A stretch of 64,000 bases of DNA, from contig NC_054704.1 of the NCBI RefSeq assembly GCF_016097555.1, positions 26,228,236-26,292,235 on the forward strand, given 5' to 3'. The stretch's first letter is position 1, and every line of letters begins with the position of its first letter. Of the stretch, positions 24,623 to 34,200 are shown in pieces. The notes under the pieces were generated by a model. It was not told where the DNA came from and ran no database searches. It saw nothing but the letters and a program-made list of their open reading frames with translations. The translations under genes were made by a program, and so were the position numbers. This DNA is from Gigantopelta aegis (lineage: Eukaryota; Mollusca; Gastropoda; Neomphalida; Peltospiridae).

Positions 24623-26755
24623 TGTTATAGAAACTTAAAGAAAATTCTCTACTTAATCGTTTAAGGAGTTTTAGATTATTAACTACTCAGTTGCCCCCCA
24701 CCCCACCCCAACAAAAAATCCTAGCTACGGCCCTGAAACTGCCGAATGTATTTTAAAAAGATGTAGTTTAGTGGAAGATCGTTGGGATGTGGCTATTTAG
24801 TATACATTATTTCACATTCCCACTAATGATCTACGACTAGTATATCAAAGATGCTCATGTGCTGTACCTCTGACTGAGGCACTGGCCTCGGTAGAAAGAC
24901 TTGAGATCTTTGTAGCACGTGTACGAATCGTCATCGCGCCGGAAACGGTAAAACAAGTATTCGTCTTTGAACACGTGCTCGTCACACACTGAAAACAACA
25001 AATATTTCACTAAATATATATAACAGGTGGGGTTTGGGGGTGGGGGGTTGGGGAAGGTGTCCCTCTGGAAACATTCTCCAAATAAGTAATAATAGTTATT
25101 TAATATCAAACGTATACCATATGTTCTACACAATACAAGTCCTAATTTGCGCATATAAAATGTATTACAGTAAACTACATATATTCACTCATTCTCAATA
25201 AACCAGTGCATTTCACTGTCAACATTTTTGGTGCAATAAAGGTGTTATAAATCAGAAAATAATGATTGTACTATAATTTACAACTTGGGTTTTAACATCA
25301 TCAAAGTATTTTTCACTGGAGACGTTGTTGAAAATTACTACCCTTTCATGTGTTTTATTGCATATGATAATGAAGTGTCCGTTACTCTTAAAAATATATA
25401 TACTGAAACCAGATAAGTACATTTGTTATGAAATCTGTTAAGAATTCGAGCTAAATATACTAGAACACATCTGTAATGTATAGAATAATTTTGCATAAAA
25501 TGTACACTACGGTTCACATTTTCTTGTGAAAATAATCGTACAAGACATATCGTTAAAAAAAATCCACAAAAAAACCCCCACCATACTATTTTAATTTGTA
25601 AAACAAAAATAATCAGTAATATGGATATGCATAGGCAATGTATTTACATTTTTTAAAATTTACTAAGATGTCGAAGGCCCACCACATGTTAAATGTAACG
25701 GATCTTTCATAATATCATATCAAAATCTATTTATATTCAACTATCTTTGGGCAAGTTAAAATTGTACACACATTTTGTTTCAGCGACGTTTTATAATACT
25801 AAATGATGTACCAGGCTTAGTTATATATGCTCATTTTATTTCCAGTTTAAGATTACGGAGCCAATCAAACGTATTTGATCCAAAAGAAAACATTTCGATT
25901 TGTGACACGTATATTTCATTCCATTTCATCTAATTCCGTAATACATTGTCCACATTAACCAACATTCGAATATAGTATACGTTCAATCTTTGTTTAGATT
26001 ATAATCATAAATGAAGATAGTAACGAACATTTCACAATATTCGGCGACACAAAGAAAATAATAAATTTTTCATAGAAATAGATTTGCATTGGAAAGGAGT
26101 TTTCAATCATTTAAATTATCTATGAAATGAGCAAATGTAACTAAGCCTGTTACATCATTTAGTATTATAAAAAGTGGCTGAAACTTTACATTTCACAACA
26201 GCAAGAGCAACGAATCTTTCAAAAGCGGTGACATTCAGCGGTGTGTAAGAAAAGGGGACGATTTCCAGGTTTTAAAACTGAATGATAATAGATCGTGGGA
26301 ACCCTAGCATTTAATATCTGATTAATTATTTTGCTTTCTGAGCTTTAGTTTTTTTTCAGTCTATGGGCGCATCAAATGCAGTGGTTTATTGAGATTGAGT
26401 GATTTTTAAAATAAATATTCACCATGGTGTATAACAAGGTGATCTTGAAGAATTCTCATTGACGCGATTGCTTCATCGCGTGTGTGGGCGTGTCTAGTTT
26501 GTATTAGCCAATCAACAGCATCTGTTCCGACAAAGCACGCCTTGTATATTCGAAGGTGGTACCGCCTGCTTGCTATTTTGTTTTGCGCATGCATTTGAAA
26601 CCTAGACATGAAGTAGAAATGCATCAATAGATAAATATGGGGTATTGTATAAAACAAAAATCACACCCACACACACACGTATATGCATATATGTATATGT
26701 ATATGTATATGTATAAGTATATGTACAGCTGTATATGTATATGTACAGCTGTATC

Positions 26756-26814
<59 letters not shown>

Positions 26815-26899
26815 GTATGTATGTATGTATACTATCCGCTATATGTAGGCCTATAAATATATAAACAACTATTCGACTGAAAGTTTTGACATTAAATTA

Positions 26900-26933
<34 letters not shown>

Positions 26934-29733
26934 CTGGATATAATATAAATATCTTAGATCCATGTAAAGATGATCAAAGGACACTGTCACACTTGGCTTT
27001 TGTAATTTAAATTGCTAAAATATTTCTGCAAATGAAATTGCTATATAAGTTACAGTATCGTTAGATTAAATTATTTTTATTTGAAATCTATTGTCACGGC
27101 AGAAAGAATAGAAACTAAGTACAGTGTGCGTTCGAACTTGTAAATATTATAAGTCGGTCTACTAAATAACTGATACTGTGATACTGAAATATTGATTTCG
27201 CACAATGGAGTTAATCATATTCGCAAACAACGTCTGCCTGGTAGTGACAGTGTGTTGGTGGAGTACGCGTTTGATCGCATGTAGTAGCAGACGTAATCTT
27301 GTTTTTCCAGGTTTAATCTGTTTGTAAAGTGGGTTGAAAGTTCAAACACTATCATTTCAGTGATAACTTTGTAATCTTAAACTACTAGTAGGCGGAGAGA
27401 ATTAATGTAATTATAGATATAATATATTCTTAAGCAATCACTGAAAAGGATTTTCTAAAAGGCCTGTTCCGTGAAATTTAAAAACAAATCTATTCTTTTT
27501 TTTCTTCTTTTTTTCTTTTACTATCTCCACTATGGAATCAAAGCAAGAGCATATATTATTATGCTGTTTTAACTATTACTATAATAATAATAATATATAC
27601 GGCATATCCATTTATTATACTTCCACTCCCTTCCAAATATAAACACTTTCATGATTTTGTAGCCATTTGCATCCATTCCATACACAATTTATATATACGG
27701 AATTGTTAACACAAAATATTTATATGCAGTTCAAAGCGGTAACAAATCTATAGGCATGCTTATGAGACAGGGGAAAAAAGCAAGAAAAAAATAAGAAAAA
27801 ATGAGACGGGAAGCTTGAAGGTTGTCCCCCACAACTAATGGATTTTTAGCAAAGACTGAGTTTGTTTAAAAAGGGTAGATCCTACTAATATTTTGTAATC
27901 TTAACGAGTGACCAAAAATGTGAAGTATGGTAAGAAATGGAGATTGGCTTCTATAAATAATGTGCTATTCTATGACAAATGTAAGTAAATAAAAAAAATG
28001 ACAAACATCAAGACAAATCCCCGTCCCGGTAAAGTGCCACATCACATACCAACGAAGATAGGTTTTTAAACGCACGCAAACGCGCGCGTACACACATATA
28101 CACTCACAAACATACATAAGGGGTTATCACAGGGGTGGATTATGCTTTAGGTAAGGAGGGGGGGGGGGGTGTCCGAAACAATATGTAAATGTTTATAATT
28201 TGAAATGATAAATTTTACGTGGACATCAATTTAGATCTACGTGGTGGGGTTGGGGTTTTTTTTAGCCGGGGGGGGGGTGTGTGTGTGTGTGTGTGTGTGT
28301 CCGTGTAACTGGGAAACCCCCCATTATCCGCCCCTGTAATATCATATCTATTTTGACAAATGTGCATTCACGTTTTTGAGAGAATAAAATTTTGTAATCA
28401 CTCCATTAAAGACGACCTTTGAATGTTTCTTACAAACATTCAGTAATTGTAAACAAAGGCGAATCAGCAAAACTACAGGCTATCTGCAGTGGTATGATGG
28501 TTTATAATCCACGATAAGGGCTAACGGTTCAATATTCTGACACATTAATACTGAATAGGTCACTATATATATGTCAAGGAGATCAACTCATCTGCATATA
28601 TTTTGTTAGATTAAAACAAATATATAAATAAACAAAACCCCAAATAAGCATTAAAATTTATATAACAGACAGACAAATAATTAAATAAATGAAGGAATAA
28701 ATAAAACTAAAATGAATGAATAAATGAATGAAAGAAAGAAAAAGAATGAATGAATGAATGAAAAAAAAACCCCACACACTTCAAAACATTTGTTTTTAGA
28801 GTGAAAACAGCAGAACGTAAATGTATGAACATGTTGTGGGTCATTCATATGTAGAGCTCGCAGTTGAAAAAAAAATAATTAATGAGTGATTTAAATTACC
28901 ATATTGATACAATATAAATGCACATGCTAAGGGGGTGGGGGTAGAATATATTTCCTTTTACTAGTTTCAGGGGAGTGATGGGGAGCGAGAATGATCTGCA
29001 TGTGCGAGGAAAATTAACAAAAAATAAGAAATATTAGGGAATACTAACACAGGCACGGCGGAAGCAAGTAGACATTGGGGAGGGGGCTAACTTAGATTGA
29101 GGGGGGAGGAGTGGCTGACTGAGATCGAGGGCGCAAAGCAAAGTTTCTAAGGGTGTTCGGAGGATATGTTCCCCTGTAAAATATTTTCAACTAGATGTCC
29201 TCAAATGCAATTCCCTCCATTCTACAAGTATAATTCATCTCTGCCGTAAGATTTACTACCAATAATATGTTTGATTCAGAATTATTCGGGGGGGGGGGGG
29301 GGGGGGGGGGATAAAACACCCCAGCCCCTCCTGCTCCGCCGTGCCTGTAAGCAAGTGGTATTTATGACATTTTGAATACCACAGCAATTAATATGCCAGT
29401 TGTGGTGGCTTTGCTTGAATTGGGAAACTCAACGGATCTCAACGGTATCGACCTTTTGATCGTTCTTGGCCCTCAGACGAATAAATGGTTAATATTTTTT
29501 AAATTCGTTCCTATAAGATGTATATTTTTAAATATTGTACTTAATCGACTATAATTGTCATTCGGAACTTTTGTTTTGACCTGGAGACAGTGACCGCATG
29601 GCCCCACTATGTCGTGTAATAGTATATATGGATATAATGAATATATGAACTTATTTACTCACCTTAATTGTTCACCTATCAAAAATATTTCGTTTTTTGA
29701 AACTCCAGTTTGGCTCCTTTGTCTTTGGTACAT
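15737..29733 (-). CDS. DEPTOR: DEPTOR, DEP domain-containing mTOR-interacting protein
   Basis: Exons in sense order: 29733-29663, 26601-26423, 24988-24868, 24249-24074, 22029-21865, 20350-20303, 20111-19986, 19525-19455, 17390-17286, 15874-15737; total 1200 bases, 399 aa plus stop (human is 409). DEP1 is about residues 24-112 (FVGTDAVDWL, HHVCDEHVFKD), DEP2 about 124-212 (FLGCDLVEWLVD), and the PDZ about 314-396 (VGYGFVIRG, then HSVNGVNVL). The short first exon was found by hand: it ends in LIGEQLR, matching VTGEQLR of human DEPTOR, with an upstream in-frame stop and AAA before the ATG. DEPTOR binds mTOR through its PDZ and DEP domains and inhibits mTORC1 and mTORC2. It is divergent from DSCC1. 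The serine-rich linker lacks a recognisable SSGYFS phosphodegron. Several introns contain GA/CT arrays and transposons. Exon 1 is the least certain exon; the rest is secure. Confidence 0.95.
16123..16486. mobile_element. pogo/Tigger-like MITE
   Basis: The left end CAGTTAAACTTCTCTAAACC and the right end, reverse complement CAGTGAAACCCCTCAAGACC, are inverted repeats flanked by TA (16121-16122, 16487-16488). The CAGTGAAACCYCTC end is typical of Tigger/pogo elements. Internal degenerate repeats of ccggttt are present; there is no transposase. Confidence 0.75.
16751..16822 (+). repeat. tRNA-like sequence, copy 1
   Basis: A box TTAGCTCAGTAGGTAGAG and B box GGTTCGAATCC are clear, and the middle resembles tRNA-Lys (GGACTTTCATACTGAGAGTCC region) with anticodon loop TTTCATA. 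The acceptor stem does not pair, so it is a tRNA-derived repeat rather than a working tRNA gene. A near copy follows at 16989. Confidence 0.6.
16989..17060 (+). repeat. tRNA-like sequence, copy 2
   Basis: Same body as the copy at 16751, with attagctcagttggtatagc as A box and identical B box and 3' flank (cagtggaggttgatttt). It lies 238 bases downstream of copy 1 in the same direction. Confidence 0.6.
17697..17925 (+). repeat. SINE, second tRNA-derived family
   Basis: The head ggtggtgtagtggttagtgt resembles an A box and ggattcgcatcccgg a B box. The body has cactacatcgacttctcac and ccaggacag phrases shared with copies near 31900, 40796, 60646 and 60880. Confidence 0.65.
18157..18456 (+). repeat. 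Full-length tRNA-derived SINE
   Basis: Head gggatttagctcagtctgtt with a decayed B box, middle caccacaactggtcaaaggc, and tail ggtgtcgttaaacaaaacaa. It is the best-preserved copy of the main SINE family in the window. Confidence 0.8.
18621..18977. mobile_element. MITE with CCGCCGTGCCTG ends, filled by a 67-bp MITE
   Basis: Same element as 29050-29347 in the opposite orientation; shared parts include the G-rich block beside one end, aattctgaatcaaa, ttggtagtaaatc and gacatctagtt. The left end is decayed (cagacgcagcggagc). It is interrupted at 18723-18789. Confidence 0.75.
18723..18789. mobile_element. 67-bp palindromic MITE with 9-bp target duplication
   Basis: Ends CAATCTGATTAAAATTAGCT and its inverted copy AGCTAATTTTAATTAGATTG, with only about 27 bases between. 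Exact 9-bp duplications TAGTAAATC lie at 18714-18722 and 18790-18798. The homologous repeat at 29050-29347 has this site once and empty (29250-29258), which fixes the insertion boundaries. Confidence 0.9.
19014..19156 (+). repeat. SINE 3' part
   Basis: Contains tatatcaaaggccgcagtat and ggtgtcgttaaacaaaacaa, the body and tail of the main SINE family, without the tRNA head. Confidence 0.6.
20163..20280. repeat. (GA)n array inside a 191-bp DEPTOR intron
   Basis: GA-rich array broken by a short CA run. On the DEPTOR strand it is a long CT tract between exon 6 (ends 20303) and the acceptor of exon 7 (20111). Confidence 0.9.
20884..20961. repeat. (GA)n microsatellite
   Basis: About 39 GA units in the DEPTOR intron between exons 5 and 6. 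Confidence 0.95.
20991..21185 (-). repeat. SINE, minus orientation
   Basis: Starts with the tail phrase tttaacaaaaccactagatc and runs through gggatcttttatatgcacat to accacagtctttgacaag; the tRNA head is missing. Confidence 0.7.
21262..21385 (-). repeat. SINE fragment, minus orientation
   Basis: Contains tttgtttaatgacaccatta and gtcttagagaggagacccgc from the SINE tail half. Confidence 0.6.
21433..21513. mobile_element. Short palindromic MITE related to the 9-bp family
   Basis: Ends catttgattaaaatcag and, inverted, cattttgattaaaatcag resemble the CAATCTGATTAAAATTAG ends of the 18723 and 32163 elements. No clear target duplication; the right side runs straight into a SINE head. Confidence 0.5.
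21516..21731 (+). repeat. tRNA-derived SINE, slightly deleted
   Basis: Head gatttagctcagtcggttga with good A box, gggtcgaacc B box, and tail gtgtcgttaaacaaaacaaa; the middle is shorter than in the 18157 copy. Confidence 0.75.
22349..22418. repeat. (CT)n microsatellite
   Basis: About 35 CT units in the DEPTOR intron, 60 bases left of a Tc1 element; an AT run follows at 22453-22481. Confidence 0.95.
22479..23997 (+). mobile_element. Tc1/mariner element, near full length
   Basis: Inverted ends share AAGAAACTTCCG (left about 22480-22502; right about 23973-23997), next to TA-rich flanks that hide the exact TA duplication. A broken transposase gene runs between them. It lies in DEPTOR intron 4, antisense to that gene. 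Confidence 0.8.
22797..23807 (+). pseudogene. Tc1-family transposase, catalytic triad visible, frameshifted
   Basis: Starts MPRIPNNLRQRAIGMLDAG with a helix-turn-helix and the GRPR motif. The catalytic part shows FSDESRFSL, HDNATSH and SPDLNPIEHVWD. Counting from the second Asp to Glu gives 35 intervening residues, so it reads as DD35E rather than the usual DD34E. The frame changes near 22990, near 23225 (a T run) and near 23755, and the expected end GGHTRY-stop is at 23807. As an ordinary DNA transposon with three frame breaks it is a recent but inactive copy. Confidence 0.85.
24569..24735. mobile_element. CA..TG MITE with 5-bp duplication (167 bp)
   Basis: Ends CAGGACCGTAGCTAGCG and, inverted, CAGGGCCGTAGCTAGG; exact 5-bp duplication AAACT at 24564-24568 and 24736-24740. 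Contains a long G run. No ORF. Confidence 0.75.
24989..26422. other. DEPTOR intron 2
   Basis: No exon or gene seen. The only structure recognised is the palindromic element at 25777-26183; the rest is AT-rich unique-looking sequence. Confidence 0.5.
25777..26183. repeat. About 400-bp palindromic element
   Basis: About 60 bases at each end are inverted copies of one another (shared ataatactaaatgatgta and caggcttagtta), and near the centre attacgga pairs with tccgtaat. No target duplication was recognised. Probably a MITE. Confidence 0.6.
26686..26830. repeat. (TATATG)n / (GTAT)n tandem run
   Basis: Hexamer tatatg repeated with variants including two gtacagct interruptions, ending in gtat tetramers. 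Confidence 0.9.
28130..28338. mobile_element. Possible MITE with CAGGGGTGGATTATG ends
   Basis: Left CAGGGGTGGATTATG and right (inverted) CAGGGGCGGATAATG are inverted repeats. It contains G runs and a GT run. The target duplication is not exact, so the ends are approximate. Confidence 0.5.
29050..29347. mobile_element. MITE with CAGGCACGGCGGA ends (empty-site copy)
   Basis: Inverted ends CAGGCACGGCGGA; homologous to 18621-18977 in reverse. The position matching the 67-bp insertion there reads GATTTACTA once (29250-29258), i.e. the unoccupied target. Confidence 0.8.
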
Positions 29734-29920
29734 TTTAGCTGACGTAGTTCTAACATGGAATGTCACATTTCAGACAGTTCACACACGTTTTGTTTACATG
29801 GAGAGATTTGAACAATGACCTGTTTAAGTGGGTGGAGCTACTAGGCTGGAATGCAACATCCAGTAACACTAGAAGATATAATTAAATGCGCAGTGATATC
29901 TGTTGCTAAAGTTAAAATTT

Positions 29921-30198
29921 AAAGTTTATTTTGTTTAACGACACCACTAGAGAACACTGATCATCGGCTTTTGGGTGAAAAATATTTGGAAATTTTGACA
30001 TATATTGTCTTAGAGAGGAAATCCGCTGCATATTTCTATTAAATAGTAGCAAGGGTTCTTTTATATGCACCATTCCACAAACAGGATACTACATATCTTG
30101 ATATACCTTTTGTGGTGAACTGGCCGGAACGAGAATTAGCCCAATGGGTCCACCGACACGGATCGATCCTAGAACGACCGTGTATTAAGCGAGCACTT
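29921..30198 (-). repeat. SINE, minus orientation
   Basis: Tail tttgtttaacgacaccacta at the left, gttcttttatatgcaccat in the middle, and the head side agcccaatgggtccaccgac and ttaagcgagcactttatg at the right. Confidence 0.7.
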
Positions 30199-30421
30199 TA
30201 TGTGTTTATCGAAAAGTAAAAATAATCTCCAGATGATGTTTTTGAAACAACATTTTATTCAATAAAAAACGATTTTTACTCCAGGTAGTGTAAGGTAAGA
30301 GAGGTAAACGGACATTTGGACAGTTATCAACGCTCTCTTAGAGGGTATGGGACATGATAACTCTCCAAATGTCAGTTTAGCTCTCCTACCGTCAGTGTAC
30401 TCGGGATACAGGTAGTAATGC

Positions 30422-30478
<57 letters not shown>

Positions 30479-30513
30479 GCTGTGTATGTGTGCGTGTGTT
30501 TGTGTCGTGTGTT

Positions 30514-30602
<89 letters not shown>
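30422..30602. repeat. (GT)n followed by (GA)n
   Basis: GT run at 30422-30474 and GA run at 30528-30602 separated by a degenerate GT stretch. Confidence 0.95.
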
Positions 30603-30612
<10 letters not shown>

Positions 30613-31268
30613 TGCAGACTGAACCAGTTTAACTTTTACCATGCCTATCCACTAACGATGCAGACATGTCCACCCTGGACACAGCTGAATTAACAAACTG
30701 GTAAATGTAGGCTTATCCTACAGGCAACGTGGGAAATGGGTGGTTGGTGGTAACGTATAAATTTTAAATGGTCGAATTCGCAAAATAAAAAGTATTTAAG
30801 TAAAATAACCAAAATTGTTATGACCTGATTTGCCAAACATTGATTTCAACAAATTATCAAATAGGCCAAACTGGCCTGTCGTCAGTTTTGGAAAAATTTA
30901 CATTACTGTCCATTTATTTACTTCAATATTACTAGGGTTAAAATATACTGTTAGTGTCCTATTGATTACAATCTGTTACAACACCAATTCGAATGAAAGT
31001 AGCTCTCCCCCATCACCACCAAAAGTCAATATATTAATTTGTGGTGTGCAACTTTCTACTTTCGATTTTAAGCAAGAAAGAGGAATATTTATTTTCGTAT
31101 GTTTTGAAATCGTGTACATAACAAGCTAAATGTAGCACACTTATTTCTTTTTTCCTAAATATTGAAGTACCGTAAGTTTAATGCACAGTTTTATTTATGT
31201 AAGTAACTATATTTATTGTACACGTACGGAAATAAACTATTCAACAAATCAGGAAGTTTACAAAAATA

Positions 31269-31278
31269 GCGCGGGAAA
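31269..31278 (+). promoter_or_regulatory. E2F-type site before DSCC1
   Basis: GCGCGGGAAA; its reverse complement TTTCCCGCGC fits the E2F consensus TTTSSCGC. It is 14 bases from the DSCC1 start codon. A cohesion/replication gene is a natural E2F target; regulation is inferred. Confidence 0.6.
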
Positions 31279-31291
31279 AAACATCTCCGAA

Positions 31292-34200
31292 ATGGAAGAA
31301 AGTGGACAAGACGAAAATTGCAAAGAAAGGTGCACAAAGTGGTTCTTTTCTTTATCACAGATCGATACGGTTTTTAGTAATATAATAGAACATGGCTTTG
31401 TGGAAAGACTTCCGAACGTCCCAGCATATACTATAACTAACCTAAACCTAAATGAACTGAATCAGTGAATGCCGGAATGTTCGGAAGTCTTGCAATCTTT
31501 GTAGTCAATAAGTTGAATAACTGAATACGGTAGGAGTTTCCTTTGGCACTGTCACGTATAAAGAACATTATAAATACTTATCATAGAGAGTTAGGTTTAG
31601 GGTTAGTGACAGTGCCAAAGGAAAGTCCTTCCCTGAATAAGGGGACAGGTCCAAATGAATGCTAGTCAACTCGCCTCAAACGCTTTAGTGGACTCGCCCC
31701 CAAAACGTTACACACTACACCGACTTCTCTCACACGCCTATTACCGATCACAGTGACAGTACAGGCGCCCCTTCACCCTCCCCACCCCTTTCCTGTCCTG
31801 GACGGAAGAACCGGTTGAGGCCGACACCTGCGCCCAGGACAGCCGTGCGTTACAACAGCTTGTTCTGAATGTGCACGTTAAACTCTCTGACCTGACCTGA
31901 CCTCTCTCACTAACCACTAACCTACTCGCGGCCACTGCCCTGAACAGACACCCCAAATAGTTGAAGTGCGTGCCCAGGACAGAATGCTTGGATATAAGCA
32001 CGAAAAAGGGCATGAGTTCGACATGTACCGCCCCCACTCCTTTCAGTGGTTAGGGTAAGTCTTTAGAGCCTTAATTTGATATAGAAGTCAAACTGGTCAA
32101 ACTCTTTCCGAGGTTCCCACTTTATATCAATAGACATGGAGCGGGGTGGGGAGGTGCGAGGTCAATCTAATTAAAATTAGCTCCACTATTACATGTGGAT
32201 CTAACACCAGCCAGTTGGAGCTCATGTCCACCAATCAAAACCTTACTTGCAGAATCCTGCATAGTCCCCAATGTCCAGGTAACATTTTGTTTGTAAATAA
32301 TAATTTAAATATTGACCAATCACACATCGCCTTTTATAACATTATTTGGGAGCATACAAATTCTAAAAATATCGGGCGAGTCTATTTTAGTGGCTGCAGA
32401 CAGCGAACCATACCAATACGTACGGGGTGGGTTATCAGTCTTCAATTTTACATTAAAAATTATTTATTTATTTATAAAAAACTAAAAAATCTAAATCAGT
32501 CTTCAGTTTTACATTACAAATTATTTATTTTATAAAATAAAACATGTTTTACAGCATTCGTAATTCACACGAAACATGTATACCCTCAGGATAATTCGGA
32601 ATGTTTTAAAATTATTTTTAAATCACTGGCAGGATTCTGCAAGTAAGGTTTTGATTGGTGGACATGAGCTCCAACTGGCTGGTGTTAGATCCACATGTAA
32701 TAGTGGAGCTAATTTTAATTAGATTGGTGCGAGGTGGATATCTTTTCAGATGGAAGATGGGCATCTTTCAAAGACAAATGGCTAATTTTTTACAGGTCTG
32801 AGTAAAATTACAATCTCACCTCTCCATACTGTGATGTCCTTCATTTACTAAATTTAATATAAAATACAAACTTACCTAAAGTTTTAAACTCATCACTATC
32901 AGTTGTAATCACCTTCATGCAAGTCTTTTACCATGTTTTTAATACTTAATAACACAAATCAGTTGAATAGCTCAGTGTTAAAATTAAGAAATCATAATAT
33001 GTTTGTTAAATGTAGAATGGTGACTATGACAAAAGTGTGTTGAAGAATGATATGGGGTGGTAAAAACATTTATGTGGATAATCTATTTTAAATAATAAAA
33101 CCTGTATATTTAATTTTTCTGTTGGGTTTTCTTTTCAGGACACTGGATGATGTGAATGCTATTCTGGATTTTGCCAAACTGAAAACGGATGACTTGCGTA
33201 CTCGAGTACAATGTATTTACTTTTCTGAGCATCTTGACAATGAGCGCATAAAGCTTCTGGAGATGGACTCTGTCATTCTTGATTCTCTCACAGCTCAACA
33301 ACAGTGTGTTATTTTTTTTTTATTTTTTTTTTACAAAGTGAATTTTCACTACAGCAACGGGTGGTATACCATGGCTTGAACTTAACGACGTCACCGACGG
33401 CAGTTGCCATTGTTGAGATATAAATTGCTGTAGGTAGAGAGCATCACCAATGACACTTTTGTGCCGTCGGTAAAGCTCCTCAACAATGACAAAGTGTATA
33501 CACCTGGTCATGCTGACGTACATTATCTGCCAATATTTAACACTTTCACATTTAAATAGGTCTATATGTCATGTTTATTTGCTGCAGATGTCACTTTAAA
33601 AAAAATTGCCATAGGCAGGCTCAAAATTGCCATCAGTGGGCTGTTTCACCCCTTTCAATTCTTTTTAATATTGCTGTGGGAGGCAAATTCTTACGTCTGA
33701 GCCCTGGTATACATATATGTAGCTCAATAGTAGAGCACCTGCCTCAGATGCATTGGATGATTTACCTTTGGTGAACTTGGGGTCTGTTCCAGTCTCACAC
33801 TACTGGTACATCAAAAGGTGTTGTATGCACTGGCTTGTCAATGGGAAAGTACTTATAAAAGATCCCTGGCTGTTTGTTTAATAAGAGTAACCTATTTGTC
33901 AGCAGTAGGTTTCTGTTTACTCTGTTTTTCAGTGGTGTTAAATTAAGAAAACTTAAATTTTTTCTGTCTTGTTGTGCCTCTATTTTACATAAGAAAATCA
34001 GACTTGAAGAAATTGCTGGATGGAATATTTTACTCTTAAATAGGCTACAACTTGTTTTCTCTAAAATCTATGATTCCTAATTGTTTTCCAGTTCTATATT
34101 TTGTGTTAATTTAAACAATTTTTATTTTTTTAAGAGTTGTGATACGAGGTGACAAAGATGAAAATGCAGTTTTGTGCACCAATGACAAGACATTTGAAAT

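Larger units (their letters stand above)
26602..29662. other. DEPTOR intron 1
   Basis: Three kilobases without a supported exon. It holds a TATATG-type tandem run (26686-26830), an ATG run (26901-26931), a possible MITE at 28130-28338, GAAT-rich low complexity at 28670-28770 and the MITE at 29050-29347. Confidence 0.5.
29734..31291. promoter_or_regulatory. Shared 5' region of DEPTOR and DSCC1
   Basis: No gene. It holds a SINE (29921-30198), an 87-bp hairpin (30299-30385) and GT and GA runs (30422-30602). A GCGCGGGAAA E2F-type site at 31269-31278 lies 14 bases before the DSCC1 ATG. The DEPTOR-proximal side has no motif I would name. Confidence 0.5.

Noticed and set aside
30422-30632. Reading frames of Val-Cys and Arg-Glu repeats
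   Set aside because: Direct translation of the GT and GA runs.
31181-31468. Continuous 95-residue frame over DSCC1 exon 1
   Set aside because: It reads past a good donor at 31330; the spliced form joins in frame to exon 2 and aligns with human DSCC1, while the readthrough part matches nothing known to me.
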